Shown here in pieces: positions 26,492 to 34,538 of a stretch of 64,000 bases of DNA (positions are counted from its first letter, which is position 1; each line of letters opens with the position of its first letter). The position numbers and the translations under genes are program-made. Below the pieces are notes generated by a model. That model did no database searches, was not told the origin of the DNA, and worked only from the letters and a program-made list of their open reading frames with translations. This DNA comes from Lichenicoccus sp964247695 (GTDB taxonomy: Bacteria > Pseudomonadota > Alphaproteobacteria > Acetobacterales > Acetobacteraceae): assembly GCA_964247695.1 (NCBI GenBank), contig CAXTVI010000019.1:22867-86866 (forward strand), given 5' to 3'.

Positions 26492-27949
26492 TCAACCGGG
26501 AACGGCCCGCGACGCCATTCGTTGCAACAGCCTAATGACCTCGATGGAGCGTGAACGGGCGCAGAGCAGCAGGACGCCACCATAGCATGACGCTGCGACG
26601 CCGCCCTCACAGACCAGCAGCAGCAGCGGCGACCAGTCTGCGGGCACGACTTGTTGCATTCCCAGAACGGCAAGGCGCGCCGCCACACCGCCGGCCATCG
26701 GCACGATCAGGCTGCTCAGCAGGGGTGCCACCGGATGCGACAGCACGGAGCGGATGAACGGCGCCATGAACAGGATCGCCACGAAGCCGCGCGCCACCAG
26801 CGCCGCCGCCAGTGCGGTCAAGCCATACGGAACCGCAACGTACGCGATCAGCCCGGTGGTGATGGCGTTGACGGCCGAGATGCCTAGCATCTGTCCGCGC
26901 CTGCCGCTCGATACCAGGAGCGGACGGATGAAGGCGGTCACCACGATATACGGGCCGAGCGCCGACAGCACCGTGAAGACGGGAGCCGCGGGCTGCAACC
27001 GGGTGCCGAACATGCTGTCGATCAATGGCGCCGCGGCTGCACCGGCGATCGCGAAGCAGCCGATGACCGTCAGCGCCATCATGCCCATGATCCGCGCGGC
27101 CACGTCATAACGTCGCACCGGATCGGAGCGGATCGAGACGAAGAGCGGCAGGAAGATGCGACTGATCGATGTCACAACGACTTCCTGCAGCACCTCGAGC
27201 AGTCGCTGGGCCACGCGCAGGTAGCCGATCGAGACCACATCGAGCCTGAGCCCGGCGATCAGGGCGAAGCCGGTCCGGGCCAGGTACTCGACAAGGTTCG
27301 CACCGATCAACGGCATCGCGAAACGCAGGGCGGCACGGACTTCCGCCATGTCGATACGAGCACGTGGACGCCACCGCGCCACCGCGCTCACCGCCACGAC
27401 GAAGAACAGGACACCGGACAGGCGCTGCACCACCAGGGCAAGCGCGCCGTGGCCATAGAGCGCGAAGGGCAGTGCGCTGATCGCTCCGGTGAGCGTGGCG
27501 CCGAGCGACATGAGGCCGACGGCGCGATAGCGGAAGTCGCGCGTCAGCGTCGCCAACGGCACAACCACCAGGACGTTCAGCAGCATCATGGCCGAGAGCG
27601 AGCGCACCACCCAGACCAGGCGCTGCTCGCCGTAGAGGGCAGCCGCCAGCGGTGCCGCGATCCAGAGCAGGACGGACAGCGTGCCCGCGATCAGCAGATG
27701 CGCCCAGAACGAGCCGGCTTCGCTGCTTACGTCGCCGCGCTCGGATGTGACCACACGCTCCGCTGCGCCGCCGATGGCGACCGTGTTGGCAAGTTCGACC
27801 AGCATCGAGCCGAGCGCCACCAAGCCGACATCGCCAACCGGAACGAAGTGCAGGATCACGGCAAAGATGACGAAGCCGACCGCACGCTCGGCGCCGGTTG
27901 CGCCGAACGACCAGAATGCGCCGGCCGCCGCGCGCCGCTCGAGGCTCAT
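26492..27949 (-). CDS. Oligosaccharide flippase-family (PST/MATE-like) membrane exporter
   Basis: 485 residues with about 12-14 hydrophobic segments and the N-terminal pattern RRAAAGAFWSFGATGAER typical of the Wzx/PST polysaccharide-transporter family in the MOP superfamily. MOP proteins flip or export lipid-linked oligosaccharides, drugs or peptides. No other polysaccharide genes occur nearby, so it is a candidate exporter for the NRPS/PKS product (inference). Its ATG overlaps by one nt the stop of a possible small ORF just upstream. Confidence 0.85.
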   Translation of the reverse strand: MSLERRAAAGAFWSFGATGAERAVGFVIFAVILHFVPVGDVGLVALGSMLVELANTVAIGGAAERVVTSERGDVSSEAGSFWAHLLIAGTLSVLLWIAAPLAAALYGEQRLVWVVRSLSAMMLLNVLVVVPLATLTRDFRYRAVGLMSLGATLTGAISALPFALYGHGALALVVQRLSGVLFFVVAVSAVARWRPRARIDMAEVRAALRFAMPLIGANLVEYLARTGFALIAGLRLDVVSIGYLRVAQRLLEVLQEVVVTSISRIFLPLFVSIRSDPVRRYDVAARIMGMMALTVIGCFAIAGAAAAPLIDSMFGTRLQPAAPVFTVLSALGPYIVVTAFIRPLLVSSGRRGQMLGISAVNAITTGLIAYVAVPYGLTALAAALVARGFVAILFMAPFIRSVLSHPVAPLLSSLIVPMAGGVAARLAVLGMQQVVPADWSPLLLLVCEGGVAASCYGGVLLLCARSRSIEVIRLLQRMASRAVPG

Positions 27950-28116
27950 CAGTCAGGTTCCAGCGCTACCACTCCTGTCGCAGACGCCCCGCGAGCGTCA
28001 GCATCAGGCTCGTCAGCCGCGGGCCGCCAATACTCCAGGACGGCATGGATACACAACCAGCGCACGAATTCGCGCCCGTCGAGCGTGATGTTCGAACACT
28101 CCGTGTTGCCGAGATG
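27949..28116 (-). other. Possible small ORF or gene remnant coupled to the flippase start
   Basis: The interval between the cupin and the flippase contains a 55-codon minus-strand reading frame whose TGA (27951-27949) overlaps the flippase ATG (TGATG), the arrangement of translationally coupled genes. The peptide has a protein-like composition, including GREFVRWLCIHAVLEYW. However, it has no ATG: the only conventional starts are a GTG at 28065 (38 residues) and a later TTG. It may be a real small protein with an unusual start, the tail of a decayed gene, or chance. I recognise no family. Confidence 0.3.
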
Positions 28117-28168
28117 TCACGCGATTGGCGCGGCGAGGCGCCCCGCCGCCGCGAGCGCGGACGGGGTG

Positions 28169-29110
28169 CTAGTGCTCGTGGGCGCGATGGATCGCGCTGC
28201 TCAAGGCGTGGCGGACCGGGCGGATGAGCTTCAGGCTCTCCGACTTGAGGGCGTCCCGTCCGGGAGCAGCGCCCGGCGGCGACGGCTTGACACCGACACG
28301 GCGGAGCTTCTGGTTGAAGGCCCGGGCCCGGCCGACCGCCCGGCTGCTCTCCGTCTCGAAGACGAACGCGTAGGACACGGAGCGCCCGGCACCTGTCTCC
28401 ACCCAATGCGGCGAGTTCTGCGGCTGATGCAGGCCCAGCCCCGGGCGCAGGCGGAAGATGACTTCGGCCGCGGGATCACGGCTGGCAAGATCGACCTGGC
28501 CGATATTGATCACGTTGCGAGCGTAGAAATCCTCCAGCTCGCACTCGCTCAGAACCTGCGGACCATAGACATGGTAGGTCTTCTCGCCCTCGATCTGGGC
28601 GAAGAAGTTGATTTCGGGATCGAAGTGGAACGGCGTGGTTGTGGCGGCAGAGGTGATGAACACCGCCGACTCCAGCCGCACGATGCGTTCGCGGGCGAGC
28701 TGCGGCTGCAACGCCACGACCTGGCCGAACAAGGTATCGAGCAGCGAGCGGAAGCGGGGATCATGGTTCTCCGGACGCTTGAACAACAAACGCGCCGGAT
28801 GCGAACCGAGAGTGGCGAGGGTCTCGACCGGATCAGCCATGCTGTGCGGGACCGAGTAGAACTCTGCTCCCGGAGTCGGCGCGCTGGCGGCGACAAAGTA
28901 GTCACGCGGATGACCGAGATACCGCCTCGAAAGCTGTTCGAGACTGTCTGCCGAGAACATATCCAGCTCATGCAGGTTATGCTGCATCGCAACCGGAAGC
29001 CGGTCGAAATCGGCCTTGAACCGGATCGGATCCGGCATGAGGCGCCCACGCACCGGTCGAGGCGTGGATGGAGCAGCCACCCGGTCCAGAACGTCAAGAT
29101 CGCTCTTCAT
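28169..29110 (-). CDS. JmjC-like cupin (cupin_8) family oxygenase, paralogue 2
   Basis: 313 residues. Iron ligands appear as H162-x-D164 (PFHFDPEINF) with GEKTYHVYGP behind them, and a distal His in NSPHWVETG near residue 240. The C-terminus keeps the PG-x-x-PGRD-x-x-K motif shared with the two other cupins in the window. Such proteins are usually Fe(II)/2-oxoglutarate-dependent hydroxylases. Its place between the PPTase and the exporter genes of the NRPS locus suggests it hydroxylates a carrier-bound amino acid or the released peptide (inference). It is the most divergent of the three copies. Confidence 0.8.
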   Translation of the reverse strand: MKSDLDVLDRVAAPSTPRPVRGRLMPDPIRFKADFDRLPVAMQHNLHELDMFSADSLEQLSRRYLGHPRDYFVAASAPTPGAEFYSVPHSMADPVETLATLGSHPARLLFKRPENHDPRFRSLLDTLFGQVVALQPQLARERIVRLESAVFITSAATTTPFHFDPEINFFAQIEGEKTYHVYGPQVLSECELEDFYARNVINIGQVDLASRDPAAEVIFRLRPGLGLHQPQNSPHWVETGAGRSVSYAFVFETESSRAVGRARAFNQKLRRVGVKPSPPGAAPGRDALKSESLKLIRPVRHALSSAIHRAHEH

Positions 29111-29190
29111 GATCGCTCGCCTGCACGAATTGTTAGAGAAGCAGCAAGTAAGCGCGGCCTCCGCAACGATTAGGTAGGCGCATCCTCGAT

Positions 29191-29208
29191 GGTAAGCAAA
29201 TACTTACC
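29191..29208. promoter_or_regulatory. Inverted repeat, candidate operator upstream of cupin paralogue 2
   Basis: GGTAAG and CTTACC form perfect 6-bp arms around a 6-nt AT-rich centre, 81 nt upstream of the cupin ATG at 29110 in an AT-rich intergenic gap. No T-run follows on either strand, so it is not a terminator. On the minus strand a TTGCTT that could serve as a -35 element lies inside the right arm, so a bound regulator could control the cupin and downstream genes. The regulator is unknown and no regulator gene is encoded nearby. Confidence 0.4.
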
Positions 29209-29247
29209 CTGGACCTCGGAGATAAATCATCGTCATCAAAGATGGAT

Positions 29248-29967
29248 TTACGTCGTTAAAACCTCGTCAATCATCCTATCGATTGTGCAGGTCACGGCTG
29301 CGCCGTCGGTCTCGACCGCCAGGGCGGCAAAACAATTGTTAATCAAGCCGACATTGCATGTCCGCCACTTCCGAGATCGGAAAGCATGAACCGCATCCGG
29401 AGCGGGCGCCAGCAGACGTACCAAGCCTGGCTGGCTGAGCACATCGAAGCTCTCGAACGGCAGCGACAGGCCGAGGCCGGTCGCCTTGGCGAACGCCTCC
29501 TTCCGGGTCCAGCAATCGAAGAAGGCGGCCGCACGATCCGGTGCTTCGGCCGCCGAGATCAGCGCCGCCTCGGCGGGCGCCAGCATCGCCAGCAACTCGG
29601 CCGGCAACGGCGCGGACTGCTCCACATCCACGCCGATGCGGCCCTGCCCGCCGAGCCCCAGCAGCGCAAGGCTGCCGGAATGGCTCAGGTTGAAGTGCAG
29701 TGCCCGGCCGACACCATCGAGCAGCGGCTTGCCGAACGGCCCGTAGGTGAAGCGCAGGCTGGCGGCGGCAACGCCGAGATGCCGCCCCAGCGCCTGGCGC
29801 AGGCCGCCGCGGGCGGCGATGGAACGATCGCGCAGCAGCGGGGTGGCGCGCAACGCGGCCCGGGCGCGTTCATTGTCGGAGAGACACGACCGGAACAGCG
29901 CCAGCCGCTCGGCGGCGACGTCGAGGTCCCAGTACCAGAGCCGGATGACCTCGCTCGCGCCGCCCAC
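29248..29967 (-). CDS. Sfp-type 4'-phosphopantetheinyl transferase
   Basis: 239 residues. It carries the family motifs in order: YGPFGKP, FNLSHSG, GVDVEQ (Mg-binding acidic pair) and FFDCWTRKEAFAKATGLGL, with the W-x-x-KEA signature. It transfers phosphopantetheine from CoA to the Ser of carrier domains, and so would activate the ACP and PCP domains of the three synthetase proteins in this locus. It lies 16 nt downstream of cupin paralogue 3 on the same strand, so the two are probably co-transcribed. Confidence 0.93.
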   Translation of the reverse strand: MGGASEVIRLWYWDLDVAAERLALFRSCLSDNERARAALRATPLLRDRSIAARGGLRQALGRHLGVAAASLRFTYGPFGKPLLDGVGRALHFNLSHSGSLALLGLGGQGRIGVDVEQSAPLPAELLAMLAPAEAALISAAEAPDRAAAFFDCWTRKEAFAKATGLGLSLPFESFDVLSQPGLVRLLAPAPDAVHAFRSRKWRTCNVGLINNCFAALAVETDGAAVTCTIDRMIDEVLTT

Positions 29968-29983
29968 TTGGCCCCGGCGCGGC

Positions 29984-30931
29984 CTAGATTGGAATCTCGG
30001 GCGCCCAGGTCGCCGCCGTGCCAGCCTGCGGCTCTATGCGGATCAGCCGCGACGCCGCCGCCAGCTTGACCCGGTCGCGCCAGGGAGACACGCCCGGTGC
30101 CGTCGGGCGGCCGCCGAACCGGCGGAAGCGGTTGTTGAACCGGTAGAGGCGCGACAGCCGGTGCACCGAACGCAGGTCGTAATTGATGCTGAGCGCGATC
30201 GAGACGTTGTCGCCGTTCTGCACCCAGTGCGGCGCGCCCGTCGGGATGTGCACGCCATGGCCGGCCCGCAGGTCGTAGATCTGTGCGTCCGCCTGCCGCT
30301 CCGGCTTGTAGACGGCACCGTTATAGTCGCCGTCGTGGAAGCGCTCCAGCTCCTCATGCGTGATCAGGCTGTGGTCGGACGGGTCGAACACGTTCAGCGT
30401 CTTGTCGCCGACCAGCTGAACCAGGTAATTACATTCGGCATCGATATGATATGACGTGATGCGGTTCGGCGATGCGAGCAGGATCAGCGCCTCACCGACC
30501 ACGACATCGTCGCGCATCTGCGGCCCGGACAGCTCGACGACTTCCGACAGGAAGGCGCGCAGGATCGGCCCGAGCACCGGGTCCTGCTCGGTGTGCTTGA
30601 GAATAACGATGGAGTTGTTGTGAGCGATGTTGCGGATCGTGTCCTGCAGCGAATGCTTCTCCGCGCGTCCCTGCTCCCACCGCGCCGTCACATCGATCGG
30701 CCCATTCGACCAATAGACATACTCGTCGGTCTGCGGCAGCCGTGCGGCGAGCGCCGCCAGGCCCGGCACGTCGAAGCCGTCGCCGGCCCGGATGCCGTGC
30801 GGAAACATGAAGCTGCCCCGATTGTAATGACGGGCGAACGATCGGCCCGGGTCGGTAATCAACTTCCGCCCTGGTGCCACCGGCGCGGGACGCTCGATGA
30901 GCTCGTCGGGTAGGGTATCGCTGGCCTGCAT
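29984..30931 (-). CDS. JmjC-like cupin (cupin_8) family oxygenase, paralogue 3
   Basis: 315 residues. Iron ligands H162-x-D164 (SYHIDAEC) precede VQLVGDKTLNVFDPSDHSL, with a distal His in GAPHWVQNG near residue 235 and the C-terminal PG-x-SPWRD-x-x-K motif. It is much closer to paralogue 1 (373-1287) than to paralogue 2. As probable first gene of a minus-strand unit with the PPTase, it fits a hydroxylase tailoring the NRPS/PKS product (inference; substrate unknown). The AT-rich 250-nt gap upstream is shared with the divergent hydrolase gene at 31182. Confidence 0.82.
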   Translation of the reverse strand: MQASDTLPDELIERPAPVAPGRKLITDPGRSFARHYNRGSFMFPHGIRAGDGFDVPGLAALAARLPQTDEYVYWSNGPIDVTARWEQGRAEKHSLQDTIRNIAHNNSIVILKHTEQDPVLGPILRAFLSEVVELSGPQMRDDVVVGEALILLASPNRITSYHIDAECNYLVQLVGDKTLNVFDPSDHSLITHEELERFHDGDYNGAVYKPERQADAQIYDLRAGHGVHIPTGAPHWVQNGDNVSIALSINYDLRSVHRLSRLYRFNNRFRRFGGRPTAPGVSPWRDRVKLAAASRLIRIEPQAGTAATWAPEIPI

Positions 30932-31181
30932 CTGGGTCTGTCCTGCCTCGCATGGCGTCGCGCGCGCGTGCCGCCGCCTGACATAATTCTTTCAACGCCG
31001 GATCGTTCGCCCCGGTCTAGCGAATGTGCGTCGCCGTTTCCAGCGTCCTGAGCCAGCTCGCACGCGGCTGGACGCGACAGGATGTCCTTCGCGAGCGCTG
31101 GAGCGCCGGCCTGGACCAACAAGCGTGTGAGGCGGCCGCCGGCATCTTGTGCGTCGCAAAATCGGTCCCAAACTCTCGGCG

Positions 31182-32627
31182 ATGCATCCTGCCCACCCGA
31201 CCGGCCCCGAGCGGCCAACCCTCTTCTGCCTGCATTTCCTTGGCGGAAGTATCCGGAGCTGGCAGCCGGTCGCCGATGGACTGGCGGATCTCTTCCATGT
31301 TGTGGCACTCGACCTGCCGGGCTTCGGGGATGCCGCCGCCCACGCCGGCTTCGCCGTGTCGGACATGGCCGACCATGTCGTCTCCCGGATCCGCGCCGAT
31401 GCCCCGACGCGCTGGCTGCTGGCGGGTCACAGCATGGGTGCCAAGGTCGCGATGGCGGTGGCGCGCCGCGCCGAGGATGGCGAGCCAGGGCTGGCCGGGC
31501 TCGAACGGCTGGTCCTGCTAGCCGGGTCGCCGCCTGCCCCGGAGCCGATGGACGAGGCGCAGCGCGAGGAACTGCTGGGTTGGTTCGCAGGCACCCAGGC
31601 GCAGTCGCGCCGGCAGGCAGACGGTTTCATCACGCAGAATACCGGCCAGCCGCTGGTGGCCGGGCAGCATGAACAGGCGGTGCAGGATGTGCTGCGCTGC
31701 AGCCGGGATGCCTGGGTGGCCTGGTTCGATGGCGGCAGTCGCGAGGACTGGCGCCAGCGGATCGGCGTGCTGCGGACACCGGCACTCATCGTCTCCGGCA
31801 CGGAAGATGCCGATCTCGGGCCGGCGGCGCAGCAGGCGCTGATGGCGCCGCATTTCGAGCAGGCGCGGCTGGTGGCGATCCCCGGCGCCGGGCACCTGCT
31901 GCCGATGGAGCGTGCGGCCGAGGTGATCGGCCTGATGCGTGACGCCACGGAAAATGACGCACGGCTGCAGGCCGCAGCGGATGTGGGCGAGCCCGATCCG
32001 GATGACTATGCCGGGTTGATCGCGTCGCCGCGTGTCAGCGCCGCCACCCGCGCAGCGCTGCTCGTGCGTGGTCGCTCCGACGAGCCGTCGGTGCCTCGGG
32101 CACTCGACCCGGGCGCGTTCGCCACCCTGCGGGCGCTCATCGACCGCGTCCTGCCGCAGCCGGGTGCGGCACGGATCGATCTTGCTCGCCGGATCGATGC
32201 CATGCTGGCGGATGGCGGCGGGGATGGCTGGCGTTTTGCCGCGCTGCCGCCCGACATGGAGGCGTACCGGCGCGGGCTCGCGACCCTGGATGCCGTCGCC
32301 TGCTCCACGGACGGCCAGGGCTTCGCGGCGCTGGATCCCGCAGCCCGGGATCTGCTGCTGCAGTCCGTGGCGGCCGGATCGATCGCGCTTGCCACCGGCC
32401 CGGATCCGGCCGCCCGGCTGGATGCGGCGCAGATGCGGCTGTGGTTCCAGGATGTCTGCGCCGACGTGACCCGGCTGTATGCGTCGCACCCGGCGACAAT
32501 GGCGCGGATCGGCTATTCGGGCATCGGCTACGGTGGCGACCAGCAGCGCCTGCCCGGGTTTCGCGAGGTCGGCATCGGGGCGCGCGAAATCTGGGAACCG
32601 GTTGCGACTGCGGTGCCCGCGCCATGA
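31182..32627 (+). CDS. Alpha/beta hydrolase fused to a gluconate 2-dehydrogenase subunit 3-like domain
   Basis: 481 residues from the ATG at 31182; a GTG at 31149 is an alternative. Residues 1 to about 265 are an alpha/beta hydrolase with nucleophile elbow AGHSMGAK (Ser84) and catalytic His in PGAGHLLPME. Residues about 310-475 resemble the gluconate 2-dehydrogenase small subunit: LRALIDRVLPQ, then WFQDVCADVTRLYASHP and the closing GYGGD-LPGF segment. In known systems that subunit partners a GMC flavoprotein, and the next gene (overlapping by 4 nt) is exactly that. The fusion to a hydrolase and the absence of a Tat signal are unusual. Substrate unknown. Confidence 0.8.
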   Translation: MHPAHPTGPERPTLFCLHFLGGSIRSWQPVADGLADLFHVVALDLPGFGDAAAHAGFAVSDMADHVVSRIRADAPTRWLLAGHSMGAKVAMAVARRAEDGEPGLAGLERLVLLAGSPPAPEPMDEAQREELLGWFAGTQAQSRRQADGFITQNTGQPLVAGQHEQAVQDVLRCSRDAWVAWFDGGSREDWRQRIGVLRTPALIVSGTEDADLGPAAQQALMAPHFEQARLVAIPGAGHLLPMERAAEVIGLMRDATENDARLQAAADVGEPDPDDYAGLIASPRVSAATRAALLVRGRSDEPSVPRALDPGAFATLRALIDRVLPQPGAARIDLARRIDAMLADGGGDGWRFAALPPDMEAYRRGLATLDAVACSTDGQGFAALDPAARDLLLQSVAAGSIALATGPDPAARLDAAQMRLWFQDVCADVTRLYASHPATMARIGYSGIGYGGDQQRLPGFREVGIGAREIWEPVATAVPAP

Positions 32628-34192
32628 AGCTCGACGGCATGCGGCGCTATGCCCGGCACGAGGTCGTGGACGTCGTCGTCATCGGCACCGGCGCCGGCGG
32701 AGCGCCGCTGCTGGCCCGGTTCGCCGGCGCCGGCCTGACGACGGTGGCGCTCGAGGCCGGCCGGAACTGGAATCCCCGCGACTTCCCGGCCGACGAGGTC
32801 GCGGCCAGCGGCATCTACTGGCTGGGCGAACGGCTGAGTGCCGGCGAGACTCCGGAAGCGTTCGGCGCCAACAACAGCGGCACCGGTGTCGGCGGCTCGA
32901 CCCTGCACTGGGGCGCCTTCACGCCGCGTGCCGATGCGCGGGACCTGCGGCTCAGGACCGAGTCCGGCGTCGCTGTCGACTGGCCGCTGGGTTATGAAGA
33001 GCTGGTGCCGTACTACGAGGCGGTCGAGACTGCGATCGGCGTGTCCGGACCGGCCGCCTACCCATGGGATCCGGGTCGCCGCTACAAGCTGCCACCGGTG
33101 CCGCTGAATGCGCCGGCGCAGGTCATGCAGCGGGCCTGCGACGCGCTCGGCTTGCGCAATTGCCCGGCCCCGGCCGCGGTGCTGCCGCAGGATGCTGTAT
33201 CTCCTGAGGCGGGGCAGCCAGAGGCGGGAGTGCGTCAGGCCTGCATCAATTGCGGCCATTGCCACCAGGGCTGCCGCGTCGGCGCCAAAGCCAGCATGGA
33301 CGTCACCTATCTGCCGCTGGCGGTGGCACGTGGGGCGGAAATCCGACCCGGGTGCATGGTGCACGATCTCGAGCGCGACAGCGCCGGCCGGATCACGGCG
33401 GTGGTATATCGCGAGGCTGGTGCCCTGCGCCGGCAGCGTTGCCGGGCGGTGGTCCTGTGCGCGGGCGCGGTCGAGACACCGCGCCTGCTGCTCAATCTCG
33501 GCCTGTGCAACTCGAGCGGCCAGGTCGGGCGCAACTACATGGCGCACGTGGCGACCCAGGTCTGGGGCACGTTCGAGCAGGAGATGCGGCCGAACAAGGG
33601 CTATCCGTCCTCGCTGATCACCGAGGACATGATGCGGGCGCCGGATTGCGGCTATGCGGGCGGCTACCTGGTCCAGAGCCTCGGCGTGCTGCCGGTGACC
33701 TGGGCCAATATCCTCGCACGCGGCGGCGGCCTGTGGGGGCAGCCCCTGGTCGACATGCTGGACCGCTACAACCATGTCGCCGGCCTCGGCATCAATGGCG
33801 AGTGCCTGCCGCGGGAGGGCAACCTCCTGGAGCTGGCGGACGAGCATGACGAGGCCGGCCTGCGCAAGGCACGCATCCATTTCAGCTACGGCGCCAGCGA
33901 GATCGCCATGGATCGCCATGCGGTCGCGTTCATGACCCGGCTGTGGGAGACGGCCGGTGCGAGCAACATCATCTCCCTCGCCCGCTCGGCTCATACGATC
34001 GGCACCTGCCGGATGGGAACGGAGGCAGACCAGGCGGTGGTGGATCCGTTCGGCCGCAGCTTCGATATCGACAATCTGTGGATCTGCGACAACTCGGTGT
34101 TTCCGACCTCGCTGGCGGCCAATCCGGCGCTCACCATCATGGCGTTGAGCTTGCGCACGGCGGATGCTTTCCTGAGGCGCCGAACCCTTTGA
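32624..34192 (+). CDS. GMC-family FAD oxidoreductase (gluconate 2-dehydrogenase large subunit-like)
   Basis: 522 residues from the ATG that overlaps the preceding stop (ATGA). The N-terminal FAD fold reads VVVIGTGAGG, followed by NNSGTGVGGSTLHWGAF; the C-terminal catalytic region has SAHTIGTCRMG and NPALTIMALSLRTAD. A Cys-rich stretch CINCGHCHQGC near residue 207 is as found in gluconate/2-keto-gluconate dehydrogenase flavoproteins. It would oxidise an alcohol or polyol group using FAD. No cytochrome c subunit is encoded nearby, so its electron acceptor is unclear. No signal peptide is seen. Confidence 0.9.
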   Translation: MKLDGMRRYARHEVVDVVVIGTGAGGAPLLARFAGAGLTTVALEAGRNWNPRDFPADEVAASGIYWLGERLSAGETPEAFGANNSGTGVGGSTLHWGAFTPRADARDLRLRTESGVAVDWPLGYEELVPYYEAVETAIGVSGPAAYPWDPGRRYKLPPVPLNAPAQVMQRACDALGLRNCPAPAAVLPQDAVSPEAGQPEAGVRQACINCGHCHQGCRVGAKASMDVTYLPLAVARGAEIRPGCMVHDLERDSAGRITAVVYREAGALRRQRCRAVVLCAGAVETPRLLLNLGLCNSSGQVGRNYMAHVATQVWGTFEQEMRPNKGYPSSLITEDMMRAPDCGYAGGYLVQSLGVLPVTWANILARGGGLWGQPLVDMLDRYNHVAGLGINGECLPREGNLLELADEHDEAGLRKARIHFSYGASEIAMDRHAVAFMTRLWETAGASNIISLARSAHTIGTCRMGTEADQAVVDPFGRSFDIDNLWICDNSVFPTSLAANPALTIMALSLRTADAFLRRRTL

Positions 34193-34211
34193 CAGCGAGC
34201 AGGAAGCATCA

Positions 34212-34538
34212 ATGATCCACGAATTGCGTATCTATACGGCGGTCGCCGGCCGCCTCCCGGATGTGCTGGCGCGGTTCCGCGACCATACGCTCCGGATCTG
34301 GGAGCGGCACGGCATCCGGCAGGCCGGTTTCTGGACCACACTGGTGGGCGGCGACAGCAACGAGATGACCTATCTGCTGGCCTGGGAGAGCATGGCCGAG
34401 CGCGAAACCCGCTGGGCCGCGTTCCAGGCCGATCCCGAATGGATCAAGGTCAAGGGCGAGACGGAAGCCGACGGGCCGATCGTGGCCCGGGTGGCGAACT
34501 CGTTCCTGGCGCCGACCCCGTTCTCGTCGGTGCGCTGA
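34212..34538 (+). CDS. NIPSNAP family protein
   Basis: 108 residues with the NIPSNAP start MIHELRIYT and the ferredoxin-like dimeric alpha-beta barrel pattern (WTTLVGG-N-TYLLAWES, FQADPEW). A good AGGAAG ribosome site precedes the ATG at 34212. These small proteins often sit beside catabolic or biosynthetic enzymes; their biochemical role is not established. It follows the GMC oxidoreductase by 19 nt and its stop directly abuts the convergent HMCES gene. Confidence 0.88.
   Translation: MIHELRIYTAVAGRLPDVLARFRDHTLRIWERHGIRQAGFWTTLVGGDSNEMTYLLAWESMAERETRWAAFQADPEWIKVKGETEADGPIVARVANSFLAPTPFSSVR

Noticed and set aside
29191..29208. Inverted repeat as a lux box for LuxR-type quorum sensing
   Set aside because: Arms are GGTAAG/CTTACC with an 18-nt total; it lacks the CTG-N10-CAG pattern of lux boxes and no luxI/luxR gene is present.
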